Notes: generated by a model from the letters alone, not told the origin. DNA of 64,000 nucleotides from Ruegeria sp. HKCCD4315 (GCF_013112245.1 NZ_WVRN01000001.1:2050501-2114500), one strand, 5' to 3'; shown: positions 35,379 to 43,939, counted from the first letter of the stretch. A program made the numbers and translations.

Positions 35379-36835
35379 CTTTGCACCGACAGCGGCGACA
35401 GGGCCCTGTAATATTGGCGATAGCGTTCGTACGCGTCATCATACCCATCGCACAGTTCTGTTCTGGGCAAAATGACCTCGGAAATGTCCGGCGGGGTCAT
35501 AATGTCCTTTGGATCTGCCCGTTCAGAGGCGCAGACGGCCAGACGTGCCGCGCCAGTCGCTGCGCCAAACTCACTTCCCTTGGGCAAAGCCAGCGGTGTG
35601 TTCAGAGCAGTCGCCAGCGTTTCCAGCCAAAACCGCGATCGTGCCCCGCCCCCCACGACGAGAAGACTTTGGGGCGTTGTTCCCGTACCCCTGAGCGCCT
35701 CAAGGCAATCGCGCATGGCAAAGGCGACACCTTCCATTACAGACTGTGTCAGCGCCTTGGGATCCGCCGCTATATCCAACCCCAGAAATGCCCCCCTGAT
35801 GGCGCTGTCGTTATGGGGTGTCCGCTCGCCCGACAGGTAAGGCAGAAAAGTCGTATCCGAGGGCCCATCGATCCGGTCCGGCAAGGCAGACGCCAGCGCT
35901 GAAACAGGCTGCCCAACGTTGCGTGAAAGCCAGTTCAGACTGTTTGTGGCGGACAGGATGACACCCATTTGAATCCAACGGTCTGGCACCGCGTGGCAAA
36001 AGCAATGAACCGCCGTTTCCGGCGCGGGCGCATAGCTTTCTTTCGCCACCAGCAGCACCCCCGAAGTTCCCAGTGACAGAAAACCCGTGCCTTCTTGGAT
36101 GCTGCCGATACCGCAGGCTGCTGCAGCGTTATCTCCTGCTCCTCCTGCAATCAGTACAGGCCCGGTCAGGCCCCAGCTCTGCAAGATCTCGGTCCGTAAT
36201 TGCCCTCCAACTGCGCTGCCTTCTACCAGTTGAGGCATCTGATCTCGGCGCATATGCCCCAGCTCAAGCGCCGTGTCAGACCATTCGCGGCGACCAACAT
36301 CCAGCCACGCTGTCCCGGCACTGTCCGACACGTCACTGATATATTCGCCTGTGAGCCAAAAACGCAGGTAATCCTTGGGAAGCAGAACCTTAGACACTTT
36401 TTCGAAGATCTCGGGTTCATGTACGCGCACCCATTCCAGCTTTGGCGCCGTAAATCCTGGAAAAACGATATTCCCTGTAACCTCGCGCATCCCGGTGGAA
36501 CCGTCTAACTCGGCTGCTTCGGACGCGGATCGCGTGTCATTCCACAAGATACATGGCCGCAACACCGAGCCTTCGTGGTCAAGTAACGTGGCACCATGCA
36601 TATGCCCGCTTAGCCCAATGGCACGCACAGCAGAAAACGCTGCAGAATTCGCCTGGCGCAATTGGACAACCACCTTTTGGCAAGCCTTGATCCAGTCCGA
36701 TGGCGCTTGCTCCGACCAGCCAGAGCGCGGCGTTGAGGTTTCAACACCCGCTTCGGCATCCGCAAGCACACGCCCCCCGTCGTCCACAACAATACCGCGG
36801 AGACCGGATGTCCCCAGATCCAGACCAAGATACAC
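35375..36835 (-). CDS. xylB: Xylulokinase
   Basis: 486 residues from a GTG at 36835 with GGGGGAGA just upstream. FGGY-family kinase: N-terminal phosphate motif YLGLDLGTSGLRGIVVD, the HMHGA segment, catalytic Asp in AGGAGDNAAAACG, and the C-terminal GGGARSRFWLE nucleotide motif. It phosphorylates D-xylulose to xylulose-5-phosphate, completing the pathway after XylA. It is first in the xylB-mutarotase-peroxidase operon. Confidence 0.94.
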   Translation of the reverse strand: MYLGLDLGTSGLRGIVVDDGGRVLADAEAGVETSTPRSGWSEQAPSDWIKACQKVVVQLRQANSAAFSAVRAIGLSGHMHGATLLDHEGSVLRPCILWNDTRSASEAAELDGSTGMREVTGNIVFPGFTAPKLEWVRVHEPEIFEKVSKVLLPKDYLRFWLTGEYISDVSDSAGTAWLDVGRREWSDTALELGHMRRDQMPQLVEGSAVGGQLRTEILQSWGLTGPVLIAGGAGDNAAAACGIGSIQEGTGFLSLGTSGVLLVAKESYAPAPETAVHCFCHAVPDRWIQMGVILSATNSLNWLSRNVGQPVSALASALPDRIDGPSDTTFLPYLSGERTPHNDSAIRGAFLGLDIAADPKALTQSVMEGVAFAMRDCLEALRGTGTTPQSLLVVGGGARSRFWLETLATALNTPLALPKGSEFGAATGAARLAVCASERADPKDIMTPPDISEVILPRTELCDGYDDAYERYRQYYRALSPLSVQR

Positions 36836-37075
36836 CTGCTCTCCCCCTTTTGTCCGTCGCAATTTACGACCAGGCTATTGCTGGCTTCTTGCAAAACAGT
36901 TTGCGCTAACGTCTTACGCCAAATTCAAGGAATGCGACATCTTTTTGTGCGATATCCCGCGCGCCAAAGGCGTCAAAACAGAAGATCACCCGGCGTCGAG
37001 TTGCCAAATTCACGCGCACGGGCCATTTCAATGAAGTCTGGTTAAAGCAGATCGTTTTCCGGGACGTGACCCCGC

Positions 37076-39307
37076 CTACTCAGATCCAAGCCTTTGATTG
37101 TATCTGGTGAAGATAAGCTCACCTGCAGGTATGTCTGATCTGAAATCGGCCGTTCGCCCAAGAAGCGCGCGATAGAACCGGCGCAGCCCAGGTTCGATAT
37201 TTTCAGCCAAGCCCTCGCAGCACCGGCACAAATCTTCAATTCTGCTTTGCGGGTGTCGACCAGTGATCGCAGAAATCAATTCGCTGTGCAGAACTTTGAG
37301 GTCTTTGAACGCCGCAGTCTCCAGCACAAGTTTGTCACCTACCAACACGTACACAGGTTCCGGGTTGGCTTTGCCTTTCAGATCAACATGTCCGGCTTCC
37401 AACAGGGCCAGGTCCGCTTGCCCGGCTTGAGCAACCCCGTTTGAAACAACAATGTCATAGTCGACCGTACGGCAGCTTTGTTCGAGCCGTGCCGAAACGT
37501 TCACGACATCGCCGATGACAGTATAGTTGAAACGTTTTTCGGACCCGATGTTACCAACACACGCCTGCCCAGTGGCAATTCCTGTTGCCAATGCAATGGG
37601 TTGACGGCTTTTCATAATGTCGGATGCGTTGAAGTCCGCCAAAGCATCCCGCATCTTGAGCGCGGCGAATGCCGCGCGACACGGATGGTCCGCGACGGGT
37701 ATTGGCGCATTCCAAAAGGCCATTATTGCGTCGCCAATGAACTTGTCGATCGTTCCCCGCTCGTACAACACCTGGTCCCCGATTTTGGAGAACAACGCAT
37801 TCAGTACTGAAACAAGTTCAGTGGCGGATGCCGACTCGGACAGAGAGGTGAACCCACGGATATCTGAAAACATCACCGTGATTTCCTGAGTTTCCCCCCC
37901 CAGTTGCAGTTGGTGACCCGAGTACTCCATTTCATCAAGGATCTCAGGGGCGACGTAATGCGAGAACACCTTTCGGATCTCACGCTTTTCGCGCTCGGTC
38001 GATATGAACAGGTACCCCGCCAAAAGACCGAAATTTGCCATGCCGCCGATCAAAGGAAATGTTGCGTCGAACAACACCGATTGGTTTTGAAAGACCATCC
38101 AACTGATCGAAAGAACTGCAGCTGCGGCAATACCTCCGGCGACGAAAGACGCGACAGCGCCGAAGCTGGACATGACGGCGATGACCACAAGCCCCAGAAA
38201 GACAAAAGCAAGCAGTTCTTGCGCAGCCGTCACGTCAGAACGGCTGAGCATGTCTTGGGTCAGAACCTGTTCGATCATCTGCGCATGAATGGAAACACCG
38301 GGAACGCTTTCCCCAAGCGCCGTTTGATGAATGTCGAACAATCCGGCAGCGGATGTTCCGACGAGTATTATGCGCCCTTCGATTTCGGCCCGTAAAGACG
38401 CATCCGAAGAACCCTTCATAACGTCGTTGGCCGAAATATACAGGTCGGGTGTGTCTCGCCGATACTTCAGCCAAAGCTCGCCATTCTCGGTCGTTGGCAC
38501 CTGGTATCCGCCAACCTCAACCGCCAACATGATCCCTTCTTCGTCCACAGCGCCTTCGGCGAAGATATTGGTTTCTCCCAACGCGACCCGCAAAGACTCT
38601 ATAGCCAGACCAGGCATAGGCCCATCCGGCCCATCCCAAAGCACCGGCACGCGGCGCACGATGCCTGTTCCGCCGATGGGTGAGACGTTGACTCCACCAA
38701 TACCGGCGGCAGTACGATCCAGCGGAGGCGCAATAGGCGTCCAATGTGGAACCGAGATCAGACCCGCAGTGGGATTTTCTCCAAATTCGACGATACCCGC
38801 TTTGGCCGCGATACTTTTGCCTTCCTCAGACAACCGCGCGGCGGCACCCAGAACCACTGGCCAATAGGCAATTTCCATACCCAGCAGCACATCATTGTCC
38901 AGCCGCTTGGCGTGGTGTTCCACCGTCAGAATGCCAGCCAATGACGGATCGTTTAAAAGCCGTGACGGCGAATACCTGTCCGGCTCCGCAAACAGCATAT
39001 CGAATGCGATGGCTGCAGCACCGTATTCCCCAAGGTTTTGCACCATCTGCGTAACCAAAGTGCGTGGCCAGGGCCACTGCCCCCAATTGGCCAAAGCATC
39101 TTCATCGATATCCACGACGCGTATGGGAAGATCCGGATTGAACTCTCGCGGGGACAACCTTTGCAAAACGTCGAAGTAGATCAAACGCGTCATGCGAACA
39201 GGGTAAGGATCCAATGCTCGTACAGTGCAGCCAAGTAGGATCAGGATCAACCCCACCAGACGAAAGGCCCATCGCCCGTTCTTGGGTTTATGTATCTTTT
39301 TGCTCAC
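37076..39307 (-). CDS. CHASE2-domain class III adenylate cyclase
   Basis: 743 residues from a GTG at 39307 after GGAGGAGGAT. N-terminal membrane anchor (14-30), extracytoplasmic CHASE2 sensor (about 35-345), three membrane helices (365-435) and a cyclase domain (about 470-640). Catalytic residues look complete: metal Asp482 and Asp526, adenine-specifying Lys522 and Thr596, and transition-state Asn603 and Arg607. So cAMP synthesis is expected. A C-terminal ~90-residue tail with CRCCE is unassigned. It lies 54 bases downstream of the FecR-domain gene, a recurrent pairing. Confidence 0.92.
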   Translation of the reverse strand: MSKKIHKPKNGRWAFRLVGLILILLGCTVRALDPYPVRMTRLIYFDVLQRLSPREFNPDLPIRVVDIDEDALANWGQWPWPRTLVTQMVQNLGEYGAAAIAFDMLFAEPDRYSPSRLLNDPSLAGILTVEHHAKRLDNDVLLGMEIAYWPVVLGAAARLSEEGKSIAAKAGIVEFGENPTAGLISVPHWTPIAPPLDRTAAGIGGVNVSPIGGTGIVRRVPVLWDGPDGPMPGLAIESLRVALGETNIFAEGAVDEEGIMLAVEVGGYQVPTTENGELWLKYRRDTPDLYISANDVMKGSSDASLRAEIEGRIILVGTSAAGLFDIHQTALGESVPGVSIHAQMIEQVLTQDMLSRSDVTAAQELLAFVFLGLVVIAVMSSFGAVASFVAGGIAAAAVLSISWMVFQNQSVLFDATFPLIGGMANFGLLAGYLFISTEREKREIRKVFSHYVAPEILDEMEYSGHQLQLGGETQEITVMFSDIRGFTSLSESASATELVSVLNALFSKIGDQVLYERGTIDKFIGDAIMAFWNAPIPVADHPCRAAFAALKMRDALADFNASDIMKSRQPIALATGIATGQACVGNIGSEKRFNYTVIGDVVNVSARLEQSCRTVDYDIVVSNGVAQAGQADLALLEAGHVDLKGKANPEPVYVLVGDKLVLETAAFKDLKVLHSELISAITGRHPQSRIEDLCRCCEGLAENIEPGLRRFYRALLGRTADFRSDIPAGELIFTRYNQRLGSE

Positions 39308-39361
39308 ATCCTCCTCCGGGTAAGAGGAAAAACACGCTGTTACTCAAAAGCGTCCGTCGAA

Positions 39362-40306
39362 CTATTCCCTTTCAGGCTCTTGTAGGTCGGGATCTTCAGG
39401 GTCAGTTTCTTCGCGTTCAGGTTCTTGCGGATCGGGGTCCTCATAATCCGGCTCTTGTGGATCAGGATCCTCGTACTCGGGCTCTTGCGGATCGGGATCC
39501 ACGTGTTCGGGCTCACTTTGCCCTGAAGGGGCCGGGCTTGCGGATGGCGTCGCTTCCACCGTGGTCGTTCTCTCCCCACGTTCCAAAGGCGCTGCGCGTG
39601 GCTCTGCCCTATTGGGTTTGACACGTCGTATCGGCGCAGCTTCCCCGGCACAGCCTTCGACCCTTACTTGCAACGGTGGCAAAAGACCTTCCTGGGATTG
39701 AACAAAGGGAAACCCGCTTTGTAACGCCTGTTCATATTGTGCCTGGCTGGCAGGGCGCCCGACGGCTCCGCTGCCGCCTGTCGCGTACATGCTGCACTGA
39801 CGCCCCGAAGATCTGCAGGATCCCTTGAGGCCGCACATTCGGACAGTCCCCTCAAGCACAAGCATCGCGCTTTGCTGTTCCGACACGACCCACATATCGA
39901 AAGTTGTGCCGCGAACCGCCATCGTCGCTGAAGGTGTTTTTATCGAATAAGCCCTCTTTCGGCTTTTGCCGGAAATAAACCGAAAGCTGCCGCCAAGCGC
40001 CTGAACAGCAAAGTTCTTGGCTTTACGATTGCCACGTAAAAGAGTCACATCCAACACCATGCGCGCGTTGGGGCCGATTGCGATCTTGGTGTCATCCACA
40101 AAGACAATTTGGATCAACCCAGTCCGGTCCGTGGAAATCGTATCCCCTGACACGACATCCATCCCTGAATACACAGGCTGAGCTTTTCCCTCACGAATAA
40201 GCTGGGCACCTTGCTTGGCACTGATAACTTTTCCAATGCTGGCAACGGCTTGCAACGGCATGATCACAACAAAGCAAAGAACCAACACAATCTTTAACCA
40301 CGACAA
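39362..40306 (-). CDS. FecR-domain periplasmic protein with acidic Pro-rich repeat tail
   Basis: 314 residues from a TTG at 40306, chosen for the GGAAGGGG site and the signal peptide it gives (SWLKIVLVLCFVVIMPLQAVA). The FecR domain (about 20-150) includes GDTISTDRTGLIQIVFVDDTKIAIGPNARM and TPSATMAVRGTTFDMWV. The tail (about 263-314) is a 10-residue repeat of the type EDPDPQEPDY, strongly acidic. There is no ECF sigma gene beside it, unlike classical FecR. It is the first gene of the operon with the CHASE2 cyclase. Confidence 0.85.
   Translation of the reverse strand: MSWLKIVLVLCFVVIMPLQAVASIGKVISAKQGAQLIREGKAQPVYSGMDVVSGDTISTDRTGLIQIVFVDDTKIAIGPNARMVLDVTLLRGNRKAKNFAVQALGGSFRFISGKSRKRAYSIKTPSATMAVRGTTFDMWVVSEQQSAMLVLEGTVRMCGLKGSCRSSGRQCSMYATGGSGAVGRPASQAQYEQALQSGFPFVQSQEGLLPPLQVRVEGCAGEAAPIRRVKPNRAEPRAAPLERGERTTTVEATPSASPAPSGQSEPEHVDPDPQEPEYEDPDPQEPDYEDPDPQEPEREETDPEDPDLQEPERE
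39366..39515. repeat. 30-bp tandem repeats in the FecR gene tail
   Basis: About four imperfect 30-base units encode the period-10 peptide VDPDPQEPEY, EDPDPQEPDY, EDPDPQEPER, EETDPEDPDL. Units differ by point changes, so they are not freshly amplified, but such arrays can vary in copy number between strains. Confidence 0.75.
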
Positions 40307-40775
40307 AATCGAGCCCCTTCCCCCTTTGGGTCCTGATACGTGCAAATTGCACTGTGCTCGATGTCCGCCCCTTAAAAAGTATACTTTTTGTTATTATAAT
40401 GACGAAAAAATATAGACAAATATGCATTATTTGATGCGCGATTAGCAAGTTTTATATGCAAAGCATGTCCAATCCACCGTTCTGGCGTAACCCAGCATTT
40501 AAGCGGGCAAGCTGTTGTGTCTGCCCTAGATTGAAACTTTCGCCCTTTGCTCGCGGCGCCGCTACGGCTGGGTTTGATGTTCACAAGCGCTGTTGAAATT
40601 CTTTTTGTGCTTCGTATTTCTTACGATGTAGACGCACTCATCAACTTACGATGACGATCCTTTTACTCCTCGACCCTTCGTTACCCTTTACATAACGAAC
40701 AACTGGGACAACAAACAAACGGCCAACTGATGGTCATCGCCCGCAAACTGAGCGCAACAAAATTGGAGTAAACTT
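40307..40775. promoter_or_regulatory. 469-bp AT-rich divergent intergenic region with perfect palindrome
   Basis: The longest gene-free stretch in the window, between the FecR gene (minus) and the secreted protein/Ton operon (plus). It holds AAAAAGTATACTTTTT (40374-40389), a perfect 16-bp palindrome. TATAAT follows at 40395-40400 and reads as a -10 box on either strand, since ATTATAAT is nearly symmetric. CTTACGATG occurs twice at 40620 and 40645. I see no convincing open frame or structured RNA in 40400-40770. It is clearly more AT-rich than its surroundings. Confidence 0.55.
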
Positions 40776-41210
40776 ATGTTTCTTAGTCGCCTTTTTGCAG
40801 CGGCCGTGTTGTGCGGGGGGCTGTCGTCATACGCGCTTGCGCAATCTGACGCCGAACAATCAGGCAAGCTGTTTATGGAGTTGAACACGATCGAGAATAT
40901 CGAGGGCTCCTGCAGGTTTACGTTTCTGGTCAAGAATGAAACCGGACATTCGATAGACAACGCGGTGTTTGAAACGGTCTTGTTTGATGTCGATGGTGGC
41001 CTTTTGCAACTCTCTATTTTCAGGTTCGGTGAATTGCCGGCCGACAAAGCACGCGTTCGTCAGTTCGAATTACCAAACCTGACTTGCGCCTCGGTTGGGA
41101 AAGCCTTGATCAATGGCGCACAGTCCTGCGTGGTGGACGGGTCCGAAAGTGAAGTTTGCGAAGATGCCCTGTCGCCGAGCAGCCGGGTAGACATGGAGCT
41201 TTTGGGATGA
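40776..41210 (+). CDS. Small secreted protein, function unknown
   Basis: 144 residues with signal peptide MFLSRLFAAAVLCGGLSSYALA and site GGAG upstream. The mature domain is a short beta-rich unit (GSCRFTFLVKNETGHSIDNAVFETVLFDVDGG) with four cysteines (SCRF, LTCAS, SCVV, VCED) that could form two disulfides. The strand pattern resembles a small immunoglobulin-like fold. It opens the Ton-type operon and overlaps the ExbB gene by an ATGA, so it is probably a periplasmic partner of that complex. I do not recognise a named family. Confidence 0.75.
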   Translation: MFLSRLFAAAVLCGGLSSYALAQSDAEQSGKLFMELNTIENIEGSCRFTFLVKNETGHSIDNAVFETVLFDVDGGLLQLSIFRFGELPADKARVRQFELPNLTCASVGKALINGAQSCVVDGSESEVCEDALSPSSRVDMELLG

Positions 41211-41872
41211 GTCCACTGACCGCACTTCGCGAAATCTTTGCCCTTGGTGGGCCCGTCGTCGCGATCCTGATCGCGATGTCGGTTCTGACACTGGCCGTCA
41301 CGCTTTACAAACTCTGGCAATTTGCGGTCTGTGGTGTCGGTCGGCACACGGTTCTGTCCGAAGCACTCGCCGCGTGGGACGCAGGTGACCAGAATGCAGC
41401 ACGCGCAAAGCTGACTGGCAGCAAAAGCTATCTTGCGCCTATCGTTGGCGCTGCAATGGACGCATCGGATGTGCCCGGTGCCGATGACAGGCTGGATGCC
41501 GAGGCGAGCCTTGTTCTCGCCGGGTTGGAGCGAGGCTTCCGCCTGCTGGACACAGTGGCACAGCTTGCACCCTTGTTGGGTCTTTTTGGCACGGTTCTGG
41601 GTATGATCAGCGCATTCCAAAGCCTGCAAGCCGCAGGGTCATCAGTTGATCCATCGGTTCTGGCCGGTGGGATTTGGGTGGCCTTGATTACAACTGCCGT
41701 AGGTCTGGCCGTTGCAATGCCGACTTCGATGGTTTTGTCCTGGCTGGAAAGTCGCACCGCACGCGAGCGTGTTTTTGCGGACAAGGCTCTTCGCACGGTT
41801 CTGGTGCCAGGACCCTCGATAACAAGCGCAGTAGAGGCTGGCGCGGTCTCAGTTGCACCGGAACATGCGTAA
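41207..41872 (+). CDS. exbB: ExbB/TolQ-family proton channel protein
   Basis: 221 residues from the ATG at 41207. Three membrane helices: GPVVAILIAMSVLTLAVTLYKLW (about 13-35), then the MotA/TolQ/ExbB domain with LLDTVAQLAPLLGLFGTVLGMISAFQ and GGIWVALITTAVGLAVAMPTSMVLSWLES. The conserved Thr/Gly faces of helices 2 and 3 that line the ExbD pore are present. With ExbD-like partners it harvests the proton gradient for TonB. It overlaps exbD by 8 bases. Confidence 0.92.
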   Translation: MSPLTALREIFALGGPVVAILIAMSVLTLAVTLYKLWQFAVCGVGRHTVLSEALAAWDAGDQNAARAKLTGSKSYLAPIVGAAMDASDVPGADDRLDAEASLVLAGLERGFRLLDTVAQLAPLLGLFGTVLGMISAFQSLQAAGSSVDPSVLAGGIWVALITTAVGLAVAMPTSMVLSWLESRTARERVFADKALRTVLVPGPSITSAVEAGAVSVAPEHA

Positions 41873-42230
41873 CACCGCGCCATTTGTCCGGCGGCGTATG
41901 TCGATGACGCCCCTGATCGATGTGATCTTTCTGCTTTTGCTGTTTTTCATGCTGTCCTCGACCTTTTCACGGTTCAGCGAGATTGAACTCAGCAGTGCGG
42001 CTGCGGGCGGGTCAAGCGACGCGGAACCAACCGAGCGCTTTTTTGTTCAACTTGGCGCCACGCGGGCGGTGTTGAATGGCCAGCCCATGTCGCTTGACGA
42101 CTTGGCCGAGCAAACCCTGACCGGTCAGGTTCTGGTCAGCCTTGATAACGACACGTCCGCACAACGTCTTGTGGATCTTCTTGTTCGGCTGCGTGGTCGC
42201 GAAGGTCTGACGGTTAGCGTGCTGGAGTAA
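41865..42230 (+). CDS. exbD: ExbD/TolR-family protein with canonical proton-carrying Asp
   Basis: 121 residues from the ATG at 41865. One N-terminal membrane helix (SMTPLIDVIFLLLLFFMLSS) containing Asp19, the residue that carries protons in ExbD/TolR, then a small periplasmic domain (FFVQLGATRAVLNGQPMSLDDL). Normal length. It is followed 4 bases later by a second ExbD-like gene whose equivalent residue is Asn, so the two may form a mixed dimer in the ExbB pore. Confidence 0.92.
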   Translation: MRNTAPFVRRRMSMTPLIDVIFLLLLFFMLSSTFSRFSEIELSSAAAGGSSDAEPTERFFVQLGATRAVLNGQPMSLDDLAEQTLTGQVLVSLDNDTSAQRLVDLLVRLRGREGLTVSVLE

Positions 42231-42234
42231 GTCG

Positions 42235-42612
42235 ATGATCCGCAAAATCCGACCCGGCCGACACCGAGATTCAACTATTCCGCTGATCAATGTCGTCTTC
42301 CTCATTCTGATCTTTTTTCTGATCGCGGGCACGATAGCGCCGCCGCTGGACTCAGAACTGGATCTGGTAAACACCGCAGATCTTGAAGGCCGCGAGCCCC
42401 CAGATGCGCTTGTCCTGTATCCGGATGGCACGTTGCGCTTTCGAGGCAGACCGATAAGCGCCGAGGCATTCATGCAAGACCACGACGGCGGGCCTGTGCG
42501 GATCGTGCCGGATAGAAATGCACCTGCCCCCGTGTTGATGGAGATTACCAGCAATCTGCGCCGGTTAGGTGCGCCTTCGGTTTTTCTGGTGACAGAACAG
42601 GCCCTCGAATGA
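42235..42612 (+). CDS. ExbD-like protein with Asn in place of the proton-carrying Asp
   Basis: 125 residues. Same layout as the preceding ExbD: membrane helix STIPLINVVFLILIFFLIAGT, then a periplasmic domain (ALVLYPDGTLRFRGRPISAEAFM). At the exact alignment position of Asp19 it has Asn19 (codon AAT). Since that Asp is needed for proton movement in ExbD and TolR, this copy cannot carry protons the same way. It may serve as a structural partner in an asymmetric ExbD dimer. It overlaps tonB by 4 bases. Confidence 0.88.
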   Translation: MIRKIRPGRHRDSTIPLINVVFLILIFFLIAGTIAPPLDSELDLVNTADLEGREPPDALVLYPDGTLRFRGRPISAEAFMQDHDGGPVRIVPDRNAPAPVLMEITSNLRRLGAPSVFLVTEQALE

Positions 42613-43736
42613 TCCGGCGGTCTTTATTCGTCGCACTCCTTGCGATCTCGGTTTCTGTGCTGGTGCATATTGGGGGCCTAACCCTGACTGTGCCAAACTT
42701 TTCAAACCAAGCCACCGGAGAAGACCAAACTGACACTGTCGAGCTAGGCAATACATTCGAAGAGTTTGTCGATACCCAACTTGAACCCGTTCAGCCGGAG
42801 CTGACCGAAGCTCCGCCCCCGCCAGAAGAACCACCAGTTGAGCCGCGCGAGGCCGAAATTCCCACAAGCGATGCCCGTGTCGCGTCGCCCGACCCAAAGC
42901 AAACCTATGCGCCCGATACCGGAGACTCGACGATCATTCAGCCCAGAGCGCCTGACGAAGCCGTCACCGAACCTGTGGAACAAGCCCTTGATGACAATGG
43001 TGAAAGCGCTGAAGCCGCAGGGTCCGATACCGCGACTGAAAACCCGGAAGCAACGCCCGATCAAACCATTTCCCCGGTCGAGCCCTCTTCTGTCGAAGAA
43101 CCGGTAAATGACGTACAGATTGCCGCATTGCCACCCGAGCTCTCTCCGGTCGACACCGAAGAAGCTGAAACCATCGAGCCCGTGACACCGGATACAGCGT
43201 TGAACCCTTTGGAGGATGACGCTGATGTGCCTCTTCCCGAAGCGGAATCAGACCAAACGGATCAGGCCCCTACATCGTCGCTTCGACCACGACCACCAAA
43301 TCGCAATGCGCAAACAGAACAGCCAAGATCATTGGAGGTTTTCAGAAACTTCGACAATCTGCGCTTTCCCGAACAGACAGTTGAATCGCCTCTCACGGCC
43401 TTCAAACGAGAAGGTGTGGATGTCTTCCGACAAAGCAGAGGCAGCAATCGGTCTGGGGGACGTGGCCCCGGAAACTCGGACACAACAAACTATGCCGGTG
43501 AGGTTCTGGTTCATTTGAACCGAGCGCCAATCGTCTACGTTGCTGCGCGCGGATATGCGCGCGTTTTTTTTCAGATTGATCCCGATGGCTCTTTGGCTTG
43601 GGTCGAAGTCGTCGAAAGCTCTGGCTCACCCGACATAGAACGTGCCGCAAAGGAACAGGTCCGAACCGCCGCACCTTTCCCACGCCCGCCCGGAGGCGCC
43701 AGTCGCAAGCTGTCATTCTATTACCAGATACGGTGA
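42609..43736 (+). CDS. tonB: TonB-family energy transducer
   Basis: 375 residues, longer than E. coli TonB (239). The N-terminal helix keeps the SxxxH motif at Ser16 and His20 (SVLVH), needed for coupling to ExbBD. A very long acidic, Pro-rich spacer follows (about 40-245: APPPPEEPPVEPREAE), then a TonB C-terminal domain (RGYARVFFQIDPDGSLAWVEVVESSGSPDIERAAKEQV, about 310-375). No TonB-dependent receptor gene is in the window. Last gene of the operon. Confidence 0.88.
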   Translation: MIRRSLFVALLAISVSVLVHIGGLTLTVPNFSNQATGEDQTDTVELGNTFEEFVDTQLEPVQPELTEAPPPPEEPPVEPREAEIPTSDARVASPDPKQTYAPDTGDSTIIQPRAPDEAVTEPVEQALDDNGESAEAAGSDTATENPEATPDQTISPVEPSSVEEPVNDVQIAALPPELSPVDTEEAETIEPVTPDTALNPLEDDADVPLPEAESDQTDQAPTSSLRPRPPNRNAQTEQPRSLEVFRNFDNLRFPEQTVESPLTAFKREGVDVFRQSRGSNRSGGRGPGNSDTTNYAGEVLVHLNRAPIVYVAARGYARVFFQIDPDGSLAWVEVVESSGSPDIERAAKEQVRTAAPFPRPPGGASRKLSFYYQIR

Positions 43737-43939
43737 TCTGATCTGCATCGAAGGGGCAACCAGAGTTCTGGCAAAGATGGGACGTGCTTGCTTTGCAGGC
43801 GCGCTGGACTTTTTGCCAGTCAAAAACGCTGTGGGCTTTGATGGCGCTGCGGTCAGACGAATTCGAACCAGTCTGAGTTTGCCGCGAAAACCGTGATCTT
43901 ATTTGGTACAAAGTTGACAGCACTCGGCAAGTCCACGTG

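Noticed and set aside
36375..37034. 219-codon plus-strand frame extending past the xylB start
   Set aside because: Mostly antisense to xylB; the short unique end (36863-37034) has no ribosome site or recognisable features.
39214..39621. Plus-strand frame with a DQDPRTRALADRDPR-type repeat
   Set aside because: The repeat is the reverse reading of the acidic repeat in the FecR gene, not a separate protein.
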